DNA of 64,000 bases from Diadophis punctatus similis (GCA_023053685.1 JALIGW010000026.1:2882742-2946741), one strand, 5' to 3'; counted from the first letter of the stretch, positions 1 through 16,457 are shown. Notes: generated from the sequence alone by a model not told the origin. Made by a program: numbers and translations.

Positions 1-105
1 TTAAGAAAGGTTCTCCTCTTAAGCTAGCTAGGCGGCTTCAAACCATCTCCAAGCTCTAAGAGATACTTCCAACGGTGAGACCATCGGCCCGCATGGTCCT
101 GCCTA

Positions 106-3312
<3,207 letters not shown>

Positions 3313-3491
3313 CCTGCTTCACGCTAGGCGCTAACGTGCATGACAGTGTGTTCACGCAAGGCACAGTTGCTTCCAGTTCTACATGGGTACTCCGGTCAAA
3401 CTAGGTGAAGAGGAAAATATAGATTTTTGGGAAATGTCCCTTTGGCTCTCCAATCACCCACTGATCCTGAATTCCAGGCAACCCATCCAAG

Positions 3492-3632
3492 TACCGTGTT
3501 TCCCCGAAAAATAAGACCCTGTCTTATATTTTATTTGAACCCTGAAATAAGCGCTTGGCCTTATTGCCATGCATTCAAAAGCCCAATTGGGCTTATTATC
3601 AGGGGATGTCTTATTTTGGGGGAAACAGGGTA
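3492..3632. mobile_element. Short MITE with TA ends (GTGTTTCCCC family), copy 1
   Basis: Inverted ends CCGTGTTTCCCCGAAAA and TTTTGGGGGAAACAGGG flanked by TA, with internal GACCCTGTCTTAT and GGGATGTCTTATT. Size about 140 bp. The TA duplication suggests a Tc1/mariner-type mover, but this is inferred. Confidence 0.7.
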
Positions 3633-3700
3633 TCTATCTATCTATCTATCTATCGATCTATCGATCGATCGATCGATCGACCGACCGACCGACCGACCTA
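3630..3700. repeat. Graded tetranucleotide array TCTA to TCGA to CCGA
   Basis: The repeat unit changes stepwise along about 70 bp between two copies of the same MITE. Confidence 0.9.
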
Positions 3701-3844
3701 CCGTGTTTCCCCGAAAATAAGACCCTGTCTTATTTTTTTTTGAACCCTGAAATAAGCGCTTGGCCTTATTGCCATGCACTCAAAAGCCCGACTGGGCTTA
3801 TCATCAGGGGATGTCTTATTTGGGGGGGGGGGGGGGACAGGGTA
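3699..3844. mobile_element. Short MITE (GTGTTTCCCC family), copy 2
   Basis: Same structure and orientation as the copy at 3492-3632. Its right end has decayed into a G run. Confidence 0.7.
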
Positions 3845-3849
3845 GTGTT

Positions 3850-4477
3850 TGACTAACAGTCAGAATCGAGCCCAACATTTCTGTTGTGTCGAGTTTTGCC
3901 CCATTTTACTGTTTTTCTTGCCGTAAGTTTTTTAAATGAATCACTGCAGTTGTTAAAGTCAGTCTGGCTTCCCCATTTATTTTATTTTTATTTTTTTTAT
4001 TTATTTGTGAGACTTATATACCGCCTCACAGTGCAAGCACTCTCTAAGCGCTTTACACCAGTAAGCAATGTATATTTATATTGCCCCCAACAATCTGGGT
4101 CCTCATTTTACCTACCTCGGAAGGATGGAAGGCTGAGTCAACCTTGAGCCGGTGAGATTTGAACCGCTGACCTGCGGATCACAGTCAGCTAAAGTGGCCT
4201 GCAGTACCTGCCTCTAACCGCTGTGCCACCTCAGCTCCATTGACCTTTGCTTGTCAGGCAGTCCCAAAAGGGGAATCACATGAAACCCTGTGACACTGCA
4301 ACCTTCATAAATATGAGTCAGTTGCCAAGCGTCCGAATTCTGATCAGTTGACCATGGGGGGAATGCTGCGACGGTTGCGTGAAAAACGTTCGTAAGCCAC
4401 GTTTTTTTTTAAGTGCCGTGCAATTTTGAATGGTCACTAAACGAACCATTGTAAGTCGAGGACTACCTGTACAGTCC
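3850..4477. mobile_element. Family A MITE split by a SINE
   Basis: The two halves, 3850-3978 and 4240-4477, join into one element if the SINE between them is removed. The right end reads GTAAGTCGAGGACTACCTGT. Confidence 0.75.
3979..4240 (-). mobile_element. Sauria/BovB-type SINE inserted in a family A MITE
   Basis: Reverse orientation with a T/A-rich tail at the left edge. CCATT borders both sides, a short candidate target duplication. Head at 4190-4240 (CCGCTGTGCCACCTCAGCTC). Confidence 0.8.
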
Positions 4478-4891
4478 ACACCCTCCTGTTTTCCATCTAC
4501 AAATCTGGACAGAAAAACCTCAGTTGATGCATAAAGTACAGAGGTTAGAAATGTACCTGCTTGGCTGCTAAGTAGTTTCTTCCTTTCCGCCACTATACAA
4601 TCTGGCTTTTTCATGATCACAGAACTGGAAAAAGAAAAAGAAGAAGAGAAAAACCCAGTGAGTACGTCTCTCTCAAAAAGAGGAAAGGCAAAAGAAACCT
4701 GTAATGATTGTTCAATGGGCATGTTTTGGTTTTAAAATATTGTTCATAAGTCATTCGGAATACCCAGGTCTTTCCTGGGACAATTCACCAATGTTTGCCC
4801 CCAGGAGAAACGCATAAAACGCTACTACTATTGCACTTCTGAATTATACAACAAAATCCTTGTGACATAAAAATTATGCCTGTAGGTCCTG

Positions 4892-5745
4892 AATAGAATA
4901 GAATAGAATAGAATAGAATAGAATAGAATAGAATAGAATAGAATAGAATAGAATAGAATAGAATAGAATAGAATAGAATAGAATAGAATGAGCTGGAAGG
5001 GACCTTGGAGGTCTTCTAGTCCAACCCCCTGCTTAGGCAGGAAACTCTACACCACTTCAGACAAATGGTTATCCAACATCTTCTTAAAAACTTCCAGTGT
5101 TGGAGCATTCACAACTTCTGGAGGCAAGCTGTTCCACGGATTAATTGTTCTAACTGTCAGGAAATTTCTCCTTAGTTCCAAGTTGCTTCTTTCCTTGATC
5201 ATTTCACACCCATTGCTTCTTGTTCTACCCTCAGGTGCTTTGGAGAATAGCTTTACTCCCTCTTCTTTGTGGCAGCCCCTGAGATATTGGAACACTGCTA
5301 TCATGTCTCCCCTAGTCCTTCTTTTCATTAAACTAGACATACCCAATTCCTGCAACCATTCTTCATATGTTTTAGCCTCCAGTCCCCTAATCATCTTTGT
5401 TGCTCTTCTCTGCACTCTTTCTAGAGTCTCAACATCCTTTTTGCATTGTGGTGACCAAAACTGAATGCAGTATTCCAAGTGTGGCCTTACCAAGGCATTA
5501 TAAAGTGGTATTAACACTTCACGTGATCTTGATTCTATCCCTCTGTTAATGCAGCCTAGAACTGTGTTGGCTTTTTTGGCAGCTGCTGCACACGGCTGGC
5601 TCCTATTTAAATGGTTGTCCACTAGGACTCCAAGGTCCCTCTCAGTTACTACTGTTGAGCAAGGTACCTGTGTATTTTGTTTTTCTTGCCTAAATGTAGA
5701 ACCTTACTTTTTTCACTGTTAAATTTCATTTTGTTAGATAGCGCC
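4892..5745 (-). mobile_element. CR1/L3-type LINE, 3' end, with GAATA tail array
   Basis: A minus-strand ORF at 5622-5047 encodes the end of a CR1 ORF2 protein, with [16 protein letters not shown] and [16 protein letters not shown]. On the plus strand the 3' end runs straight into about 19 copies of GAATA (4892-4990). 5'-truncated and not functional. Confidence 0.85.
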
Positions 5746-5944
5746 TTCCATAGGGTTCTCGTGACCCAAATTTCAGAAAAATCAAGGAAATAACTTTTCT
5801 CTTTGTGGCAATTGTTCAGCAAATGCACAAGCTCTCTCTTCTCTGATCACAATTATTTTGCATGCACCATATGTCCTCAGAATTGTTACCTTTTAGAACA
5901 AGCAAGGCAAAAGGTTTTTAAAATAGGACTTCAGGTGCCCCGTA

Positions 5945-6282
5945 GGGGTAATCCTCAACCTTACAACCAGCATTGAAAAATGTGACCATTTTTCACAGTT
6001 GTGACTTTTGTGACTCCATGATATAAATTCAGACGCTTGGCAATTGGATTCATACTTATGACAGTTGCAGTATCCTGGGGGTGTGTGTCACATGATCCCC
6101 TTTTGCGACCTTCTGACAAGCCCACTCAATGGGGAAGCCAGATTCACAGCTGCCTTGATTCCCTTAGCGACTGAGGCAAGAGAGGTCGTAAAATGGGGGC
6201 AAAGCTCGACTTAACAAAAGTGTCGCTTAACAACAGAAATTTGGGGCTCAATTGTTGTGAGTTGAGGACCAGCTGTAGTGTC
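5945..6282. mobile_element. Family A MITE
   Basis: Nearly full length, from GTAATCCTCAACCTTACAAC to GAGTTGAGGACCAGCTGT. Lies in the long TSC1 5' intron. Confidence 0.75.
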
Positions 6283-6830
6283 ACAAATGTTTGCTGACAG
6301 CTAAGTCATTACAAGTTGTATATATGCTGTAGATATGCACTTAAGCCCTTAAATCTCTCCTTTAAAGAGAAGCTTGGAAGACAACATCCAACTAATAAAT
6401 TTGATTTATTTTGAATGAACGTGTGAAAGGGGTCCCTAGCTTGCTTGCTTCCTTCCCTCTGTGCAATCTTCAACTTTTAGAAGTCAGTAAAAGTTCTGAA
6501 ATTGTTTGTTTGGGGAAAAGGTGGTGGTTTGCCATGCTGGTTTCTTTAATAAAATAAAAAGCACACAACTTCTGAACAGATTGGCAGTCGGAAAAGGAAC
6601 ATGCTTTGAACTCCAAATAAAATGTTCCTTTAGCCGATTACGCAATTTGAAGGTATCTATTTCCAGGTCTGTTTGTTTTTTTCCTTCTCCCAATTTGCAA
6701 ACACAGTTTAGATGCAGTCACTTGCCACTCTGTTGCTAACGCAAAGCCCGCAAAAGTATCTTCCTTTGTAAACTTTATACACAACAGGAAAATATGGTTC
6801 AATAAACCACATAAGGACCCAGCAGCTCAA
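6283..6830. other. TSC1 5' intron, no feature recognised
   Basis: Ordinary AT-rich intron sequence. No coding exon or named repeat seen. Confidence 0.5.
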
Positions 6831-6873
6831 CTCACATGCACACAAAGAACTGGAAGAGGATGCCAATCTTGGT

Positions 6874-8560
<1,687 letters not shown>

Positions 8561-8589
8561 CCCACCCACCCAGCCCCTTGGATTACATA

Positions 8590-8752
8590 CATTATTCAGC
8601 CCCTTTCATTAACTCTGCACATAATTCTATTAATCTAACTAGTGATCCTATATATTTATAAGGTATACAACATAAATGTGTGTGTATATATGATATATGC
8701 ATATATCAAATATATAAATAAAGTCTCCCTTTATTTTCATTTATCACCAAAA

Positions 8753-8832
<80 letters not shown>

Positions 8833-9590
8833 GTATATGTATATATGTATATGTATATGTGTATATGTATGTGTGTGTATATATATATATATATATACAC
8901 ACACATATATACATATACATATATATATATATATGTATGTATATATATGTATATGTATATGTGTGTATATATATATATATACATACATATATACATACAT
9001 ATACATACATACATACATACATACATACATACATACATACATACATACATACATACAGCCCTTCTGTATATAATTCTATTCACTATGTAATGAATTCATA
9101 GTCACTAATGAGTGACCCTATATAATATATATCCTAATGTATATAATATAAATGCATGTATATAGCTTATACCTTGTATCTTATATCATATCATATCTAC
9201 CTATCTCCCCCACCAACTCCTTTCATTAACTCTAAATATATCCCACCCAGCCCTTCTGCATATAATTCTTTTAATGTAATGTAACGAGTTGACCCTAGAG
9301 AGAATATTTATCACAATGTACCGGTATATAAATATGTAATATATCGTAATCATAATATATAATCATATATAACCCACCTAGCCCCTTTCATTAACTCTGC
9401 ATATAATCCCATGAAGGAAACGAGTGATCCTAGACAATATAGTATATATATCATACTGAATATAATATAAATGCATGCATTGTATCATTACATATATACA
9501 TTTACATGATATACGTAATTAGCTACATTATCTAGGATCACTCGTTGTTACCTTAATAGAATTATATGCAGAGTTAATGAGAGGGTCCGA
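8590..9590. repeat. AT-rich diverged tandem repeat cluster with microsatellite core
   Basis: A phrase like CATTAACTCTGCATATAATT followed by GAGTGATCCTA recurs at about 8607, 9065, 9218-9300 and 9385, and inverted at about 9530-9585. Inside it lies a CT run (8756-8812), TA/TG-rich DNA (8813-9000) and about 14 CATA units (9001-9056). Long ORFs here are repeat artefacts. Confidence 0.75.
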
Positions 9591-10028
9591 AGTGTGTGTG
9601 GGGGGGAGAGGACTGGACCAGCCCAATGAATCCATAAAATAGATATTAATTAAAAAGAAAACCCCTGCCCCCCCCTCAAAAAAAAAGACCCAGGGAGGCC
9701 TTTCCTGCAAGGGAGCCCCTTCCACCACGACCCTGCGGAGAAGGCCCGGCGGAGCAGTCGTCGTCCCCTCCCCCCCCCGCCTCAAAGCAGCCTCCCTGCC
9801 CAGGGCGGGGGTCCCTCAGCCCCACAGGGAGCAGCCCCCTCCCCCCCCCGCGCAGCCGCCCCGCCCCACAGCTCCCCAGCCCAGCCGCCCTGCCTCCCCC
9901 CGGGCCCTTCTCCTCGCTTTCTCCGCCGCGCGGGGGCCCTTCCCCGGCCGCGGGGGCTCACCCCTTTCTCTTCTTTCTCCTCCGCCCCTCGGCTGTTTAC
10001 CGCTCAAGCCTCTTCTGACCCACAGGGC

Positions 10029-10040
10029 GCCGCCATCTTG
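10029..10040 (-). promoter_or_regulatory. YY1-type site
   Basis: The minus strand reads CAAGATGGCGGC, the consensus YY1 element typical of start-site-proximal positions. Its orientation agrees with minus-strand (TSC1) transcription. Confidence 0.6.
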
Positions 10041-10356
10041 GCCCTGCCACCCTCCGGACGCCGCGCGCGGATCCCTCCGCTGCCGCCCCGCCCGCTCGGG
10101 AAAGAAGAAAAAATAGTCCCAAGTCGGGTGACCGCCCACCCACCCCTCGCCGCGACTCTCCCCCACACTGCCCGGGGGTCTCCTCACCCTCCCGCGTCCG
10201 CTTCTCTCGGCGCCCGAGGAAGAGGCTTCGGAGGGCTCCCCGCCTCCGGGCTGAAGGCGCGGAAGGATCAGGCGGAGAGAGGGAGAAAAAAAACCTTCTC
10301 GTGATGCTGAGGGGGAGGCCGAGAAGAAGTCCCGGCAGGGAGAAGGGAGGGGGAGG

Positions 10357-10366
10357 GTCACGTGAC
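10357..10366. promoter_or_regulatory. Palindromic E-box GTCACGTGAC (CLEAR/USF type)
   Basis: Perfect 10-bp palindrome inside the CpG island. GTCACGTGAC is the core bound by the MiT/TFE factors (TFEB, TFE3, MITF) and by USF. Which factor acts here is not visible. Confidence 0.6.
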
Positions 10367-10480
10367 GCGGCGGAGAGGCTGGCGAGGGCGCTTGCGGGGT
10401 GGTAAACAAGAGCGGGGCGGGGCGAAAGGATTCCGAGCCACGCCCACCTGGTTGCTCGTGGCAACCGGGCCCGAGCCTGC

Positions 10481-10995
10481 TGGAATGATCTTTAAAGCGT
10501 CGGCGGCCGTTCTTTGGGGAACTACAGCCCCCATCAGCCACAGCCCCTGACCCATGGGGAAGAATGCAAGGAAAAAGGACCCATGCAACCGTTGTCATTT
10601 CTCTTTCTTTGGATAAAGGACCCCTCCATGCCCCCCCTTTCCACCCTCTCCCCGTGTAAAAGCATTATCCCTGGTCCTGAGTTCAAATTCAGCACCACAT
10701 CAGAATTCTCCTCCTCCTACCTTTAAATAAACAAATCTCGGTTGCAAATCTCTGATGGCCACAAGAGGGCAGCAGTACTTCATATACTTCTTGCCTTTGC
10801 TGCCCCCTAGAGGTCATTTGAAGCAGTGCTGGGCTGTTTTGAATTCCCAGAATTCCCCGGACAGCATGCACGCATCTCCAAAGTTGACAAACACTGATTT
10901 AGGGGTTTTACAATCCTCATATGATCGTCCAGTGCTAAACTCTAAACCTGCATTAATCGGGTTCACACAACTTGTAAATGCCCTGTCTAAAGAAA
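10481..10995. other. TSC1-GFI1B spacer next to the CpG island, nothing recognised
   Basis: No coding similarity seen. AACTACAGCCCCCATC at about 10519 resembles the family of ACTACA-type promoter boxes but is not a firm match. Confidence 0.4.
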
Positions 10996-10997
10996 TT

Positions 10998-11240
10998 ACA
11001 GATAGTCTTTGACTTACAATCGATTAATGAATGACCGGTTGAAGTTACAATGGTCTTCCCCAAAGCTGCTTATGACCCATGTTTGAAGTCACGACAGCTG
11101 CATGTATGCCTGTGGTCATGTCACATTTTGGCCACTTGTCCAGCCAGCTTATGGTCGTAAAGGCAAGGACTTGTTGTAAGTCGCTTTCTAAATCCCCATT
11201 GTTAACTACATGCCAGTGGCCAAGTGTCTGAATTTAATTT
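10998..11240. mobile_element. Diverged family A-like MITE
   Basis: Opens TAGTCTTTGACTTACAATC and has GGTCATGTCACATTTTGG, weaker than other copies. Confidence 0.45.
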
Positions 11241-13409
11241 AATTTAATTTAATTTAATGGATTTGTATGCCGCCCAACTCCCTAGGGACTCTGGGCGGCT
11301 CACAACATATTCGGATCCATTTCGACAATACAGTGCAATAAAATACAATAGTTAAAAAACATATAACATATAAAAATTAAAAGAGTATCGTCACGCTTTC
11401 ACCCCGCCTGCCGGAAGAGCCAAGTTTTTATTGCTTTCCGGAAGGCCAGCAGGGTGGGGATAGTCCTGATCTCCAGGGGGAGCTGGTTCCACAGGGAGGG
11501 AGCTCCCACAGAGAAGGCCCTCCCCCTCGGCCCCGCCAACCGACATTGTTTGGTCGACGGGACCTGGAGGAGGCCGACTCTGTGGGCCCTGACCGGTCGT
11601 AGGGAGGTGTGCGGCAGGATGCGGTCCCGAAGGTAACCTGGCCCTGAGCCATGTAGGGCTTTAAAGGTAACGACCAACACCTTGAATTGGATCCGGAGAC
11701 TAATGGGCAGCCAATGCAGCTGGCGGAGGATAGGTGTTACGTGGGTGCATCTAGGTACACCCACCACAGCTCGCGCAGCTGCATTTTGCACCAGTTGCAG
11801 TCGCCGGACACTCTTCAAGGGTAGCCCCATGTAGAGCGCATTGCAGTAATCCAGCCGTGAGGTGATGAGGGCATGAGTGACTGTGAGAAGTGCCTCCCTC
11901 TCCAAGTAGGGTCGCAATTGGTGCACAAGACGTACTTGTGCAAAGGTCCCCCTAGCCACAGCTGAAAGATGTTGTTCCAATTTAAGCTGTGGATCTAGGA
12001 GGACACCCAAATTGCGGACCCGTTCTGAGGGAGCTAATTTCTCTCCCCCAAGAACCAAGGAGGGACAGTTGGTCACGTCCTTAGGAAGCAGTATCCATAA
12101 CCACTCAGTCTTGTCAGGGTTAAGTTTTAGCCGGTTCTTCCCCATCCAGACCCTAACATCATCCAGGCAGCGGCCCATTACGTCTACGGCTTCCCCGAAT
12201 TGAAACGGGGTGGAGATGTACAACTGGGTATCATCAGCATATTGCTGATACCTCACCCCGTGTCGTCGGATGATCTCACCCAGTGGCTTCATGTAGATGT
12301 TAAACAGGATGGGCGAGAGGACCGAGCCCTGAGGCACCCCACATAGTAGGGGCCTAGGGCTCGACCTCTGCCCCCCTGTCAGCACCGACTGCGTCCTGTC
12401 AGAGAGGAAGGAGGAGAACCACTGCAAAACAGTGCCGCCCACCCCCACCTCTCCGAGACGACGCAGAAGGATACCATGGTCAATGGTATCGAAGGCCGCT
12501 GAGAGGTCAAGTAGCACCAGGATAGAGGAATGACCCCTATCCCGGGCTCGCCAGAGATCATCCATCAGGGTGACCAAAGCCGTTTCCATACTGTAACCGC
12601 GCCTGAAACCAGATTGAAAGGGATCCAGTGTCATCCAACAGTCGTAGGAGCTGGAGTGCCACCACTTTCTCAACAACCTTCCCCGCGAAGGGAAGGTTGG
12701 AGACTGGACGGAAGTTCTTTAAATCCGCCGGGTCCGGGGAAGGCTTCTTGAGGAGGGGTCTCACCACCGCAGCTTTTAAGGGCTGCGGGACGGACCCCTC
12801 TCTCAAGGAAGCGTTGACCAACGCCTGGAGCCAGCCGCGTGACACCTCCCTGGTGGCCGAAACCAGCCAGGAGGGGCACGGGTCCAATAAACAGGTGGCG
12901 GAGCTCATCGCTCCTATGGCCTTGTCTACATCCTCAGGAGTCACCGGTTCAAACCTGTCCCAGATAACCGGACTAAGACCTGCCCCGGTCATCTCGGCCT
13001 GTACTGCCCAATCGGAGTCCAGGTCTGTCCGAATCTGAATGACTTTATCCGCCAGAAACCGAGAAAATTCCTCAGCTCTACCCTGCAAGGGATCTCCGCC
13101 TTCCTCCTTAGCCAGAAGGGTGCGGGTCACCCTAAACAGGGCGGCTGGGCGGGAGTCAGCGGACGCAATAAGAGCGGAAAAATGCGAACATTTTGCCGCC
13201 CGTATCGCCACTAAGTAAGACTTAATGAAAGTTCTTAAAAGTGTCCGGTCAGATTCAGCTTTACTAGATCTCCATCGTCGCTCTAGACGTCTCTTGTGGC
13301 GTTTCATCTCCCGGAGTTCCTCGGTAAACCAAGGAGCCCTCCTGGATCCACTTCCACGGAGAGGTCGCAAAGGTGCAATCCGACCCCAGGACACGTGAAT
13401 TTCGGTCAC
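11222..13409 (-). mobile_element. L2-like LINE, 3' two thirds, broken reading frame
   Basis: Two overlapping minus-strand ORFs, 13409-12558 (283 aa) and 12676-11399 (425 aa), make one reverse transcriptase in two frames. The first starts near the endonuclease-RT linker (APWFTEELREMKRHKRR) and enters RT (LKNFRPVSNLPF). The second holds LLDLSAAFDTIDHGILLRRL, GVPQGSVLSPILFNIY and YADDTQLY with the catalytic ADD, and runs to the C terminus. The shift lies near 12560-12680. The 3' end is GCCGCCCAACTCCCTAGGG with a TTTAA-repeat tail (11224-11258). An L2-clade call fits these motifs; CR1 is the alternative. It has no intact endonuclease, so it is a dead copy. Confidence 0.85.
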
Positions 13410-13410
13410 G

Positions 13411-13640
13411 TGTCCTGGGGTGGGTCACGTGATCCCCTTTTACGACCTTCTGACAAGCAAAGTCAATGGGGAAGCCAGATTCACTTAACAACCAGGTTAC
13501 TAACTGATCAACTGCAGTGATTCGCTTAACAACTGTGGCAAGAAAGATCGTAAAATGGGGCAAAACTCATTTAACAAATGTCTTACTTAACAACATAAAT
13601 TTTGGGGTCAGTTGTGGTCTTAAGTCGAGGTCTACCTCTA
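13411..13640. mobile_element. Family A MITE, partial
   Basis: Contains GATCCCCTTTTACGACCTTC and ends near GTCGAGGTCTACCT. It abuts the 5' end of the L2-like LINE. Confidence 0.7.
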
Positions 13641-13781
13641 TGGGGCTTTAACAAGAGCCCCTCCTTAAGAGGAACGGACAGTTTAGAAACACGAAAAATA
13701 TAAATGAACCCTCTGAAATGTCATAGGGTATTTCAGGTAGGTACATAGGTATATTTGAAAATATATAGGTATTTCAGAACT

Positions 13782-13880
13782 ATCTGAAATGGTATAGGAT
13801 CTCCTCCTCGAGCAAGGGGTTGGACTAGAAGACCTCCAAGGTCCCTTCCAACTCTGTGGTTCTATGATGTTCTATGTTCT
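13782..13880 (+). mobile_element. CR1/L3-type LINE 3' end fragment
   Basis: GGGGTTGGACTAGAAGACC and CAAGGTCCCTTCCAACTCTG are the signature of the CR1 3' end. Confidence 0.8.
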
Positions 13881-14676
13881 AAATATAAATAATAAATACG
13901 GTAGTTTTATTCCTTGATGCATCTTACAGCTAGATCAAAAGCGAAGGATCGCTTTGCAAGCAACCAGCAACGTTGGCTTTTTCCAACTATTTGCAGGTTG
14001 TGGGTATGATTATTTCCCTTTTTTTTTCTTTTTTTTTCCAGAAAAAAAAAATCGGTAATCTCAAAAGAACACTCCACCAAAACAGCCAAGCGCCGAATAA
14101 TCTGCGGAAGGCGCTGACAACTACTTCTGGGTTTCTGCAATTGAGCAATGCAAAAATGTTCGAAGTCTGGCTTGTTTTGATAAGCAAATGCTCTGCAGGG
14201 TTTGGCTCTCTTATTGGCTGGGGCCAGATTTTGACACGAATAATCTGATTGAAAAATCAGGGAGGGGAAATGCAGGGCCCGGTGGGGAGAGGGAGAACAA
14301 CCAAGGGTGAAGTAGACAGAGAAAGGGATCAACCCTTGGTAGATAACGGGAGGGTGGAAATTGAAAACCTAGAGAGAGAGACAAGCCAGCTAAGGGAGAC
14401 CAGAACCATCACACTCCTCATTACCTGGAAGACAACTTTCAAGGCTAAACTTCTCCACCACCCTCTGAGCAGGTGATTTCCCTTTGCCAAAGCAGTTTGC
14501 TAAAAAATATTAAATTTTCCTCTTCTTGCAAATGATGATCAATTAGGAACTAAGAATGCAGGAACAATTTGTGCAATTAAGCAATGGGGTTTTTATTTTT
14601 CCTGGATAGTTTAATCTCTCTCTCTCTCTCTCTCTCCTTTCTCTCACTTTCTCTCTCACTTTCTTTCTCACACACA

Positions 14677-14707
<31 letters not shown>

Positions 14708-16090
14708 CTTTCTCTCACTTTCTCTCTCACTTTCTTTCTCACACACACATTCTCACACACACACACAAAGTTTTTAGAAGTTCCATTGAACATCTCTTGC
14801 AAGAAGATTGTGTTAAGGTAAAAGTCACCCGCTCGAGAATTAGGAAGGTAGCTGTGTCCTAGGTATGATACCTTTGGGTGCTTCTGTAAATTCATGTCCT
14901 TGGTTTGGGTGGAGATGGGAAGCAAATTAATTTTCATTATTTTGTAAATTGCTTTGGGAACCTTTGGGAGGAAGGAACAGAAGATGGAAAAATGCTTTGA
15001 ACGAACAAATGAAGAAAGGAATATTGTACCGTTGATAGCTTGGCTAACGTCGGCTGATCGCTGGAAAGACTGAATTGGACGAAGAAGTCTAATGTAGCAA
15101 AGAAACCTGGCTTGTAAATTAATGTTGGATTTTTTAAAAAAAGCCTTAAATCTGCTACTGCAAAAAAATGACAATTATTAAGAGATAGCTAATAGTTTTC
15201 CATAGCATTCCTGGATTTCTCCAGCTCAAAATCTGATAGTTTCACCTTAGATTATTATTATTATTATTTCTGGTTTAAATTTTTTTGAGAGAGAAATAAA
15301 TCTTTTATGAGTTTATTTGTTATGATTTACATCTATAGTTTATTTACATTTATGGTGTGTTTGTTTTTAAAAGCATGTACTGCTGCCAAGAGGCTTACAG
15401 TTACTTTTGCTACGCCTAACCATTGCACTGAGCTAGCTTTGCAGTTAATTTTGCTATATCCAACCGTTGCATATAACTTAAACCTAGATTCTAGGATTAA
15501 TCCTAGAACCTAGGTTTAAGTTTAATTAATTTTATTCTTGATTCTTTGTTTGCTTTAATGAGTTAGCATAAAATGTGGAACTCTGGGCCTGTTTGGTTCA
15601 TTAACAGGTACGAACCCAAAGAAGCGAATTTAATAAGAAAATGCATATATCTACCTGTATTTCTCCTAAATATATGTAACGGAAGGATTTGTGAAAGCTG
15701 CTTTTTAAGTGTGTTTGTGCAAGGCAGTTGAAATCCGATAAATGTTGCCACTTTGGGTGGGGTTAAGTTTAGTTTTTTTGCATCTCCTTATTATTGGTTT
15801 CTGCATTTCACGCAGCCAAGGGGGCTGAAAAATCCTTGAACCATTCATTAGGAATAAACTGGGTAGTGCAAAAATTAAAATTAAATCTTAGGGCATTGTT
15901 ACCGCAAGGAACCCAAAATGCAGAAGTAAAAGTCAAAACGATTGCAAACACCAAGTCAGGCTAATAAAAAATATAACGAAAGAATGAATGAAGAGTGAAG
16001 ATAGAGGGAGGTTTTTTTTAACAAGTATCCGTTTTAAGAGATTGTAATAACATTTGGTATAAGAGTTAAGGACTTAAGGCCACATGATTG
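13881..16090. other. TSC1-GFI1B spacer, mostly unassigned
   Basis: Contains a duplicated CT-rich block with CACACA (14606-14765). No exon found. A GFI1B upstream non-coding exon could lie anywhere from here to 19.2 kb. Confidence 0.4.
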
Positions 16091-16091
16091 A

Positions 16092-16099
16092 TAAATTGA

Positions 16100-16174
<75 letters not shown>

Positions 16175-16198
16175 ACAAATAAATAAATAAATAAATAA
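16092..16198. repeat. AAAT tetranucleotide microsatellite
   Basis: About 26 units of AAAT with a single interruption. Confidence 0.95.
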
Positions 16199-16342
16199 GA
16201 GTTAAGGAGAAGAACAATCAACATTCAGTGTTATGGAAACAAAGTTCTTTTTACACACAATTGAGTAAAAATGAAATTTGGAGAACCGGCAACGGATTGC
16301 TTATTTGCACCAAACTGCACTCACGTGTTGTACTAAACAATA

Positions 16343-16457
16343 CAAATAGCAATAGCAATAGCACTTAGACTTATATACCGCTTCATAGTGCTTCACAGCC
16401 CTCTCTAAGCGGTTTACAGAGTTCAGCATAATTGCCCCCAACAATCTGGGTCCTCAA
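16343..16457 (-). mobile_element. Sauria/BovB-type SINE, tail half
   Basis: Contains ACTTATATACCGCTTCATAG and CCCAACAATCTGGGTCCTC. The head is missing. Confidence 0.75.

Larger units (their letters stand above)
9660..10480 (-). promoter_or_regulatory. TSC1: CpG island, probable TSC1 promoter and non-coding first exon
   Basis: This is the only long GC- and CpG-dense stretch in the window. It lies about 6.5 kb upstream of the first TSC1 coding exon, where a non-coding exon 1 is expected. On the minus strand a YY1-type AAGATGGCGGC (10039-10029) is followed 28 nt later by a splice donor GTAAAC (10000-9995). A short exon 1 of about 10045-10001 is therefore plausible, because YY1 sites often sit at a start site in this orientation. 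The palindrome GTCACGTGAC is at 10357-10366 and GTTGC-N5-GCAAC at 10451-10465. GFI1B is divergent but starts 9 kb away, so TSC1 is the better owner. The exact start site cannot be read from sequence. Confidence 0.75.

Noticed and set aside
5047..5622. 191-codon minus-strand ORF as a host gene
   Set aside because: It is the C terminus of a CR1 LINE ORF2; the same protein tail recurs at many positions in the window.
8642..9083. Tyr/Ile-rich frames of 80-143 codons
   Set aside because: Translations of TA, TG and CATA microsatellites.
9816..10598. 260-codon and other open frames in the CpG island
   Set aside because: GC-rich sequence lacks stops by composition. There is no family similarity, and the region fits a promoter.
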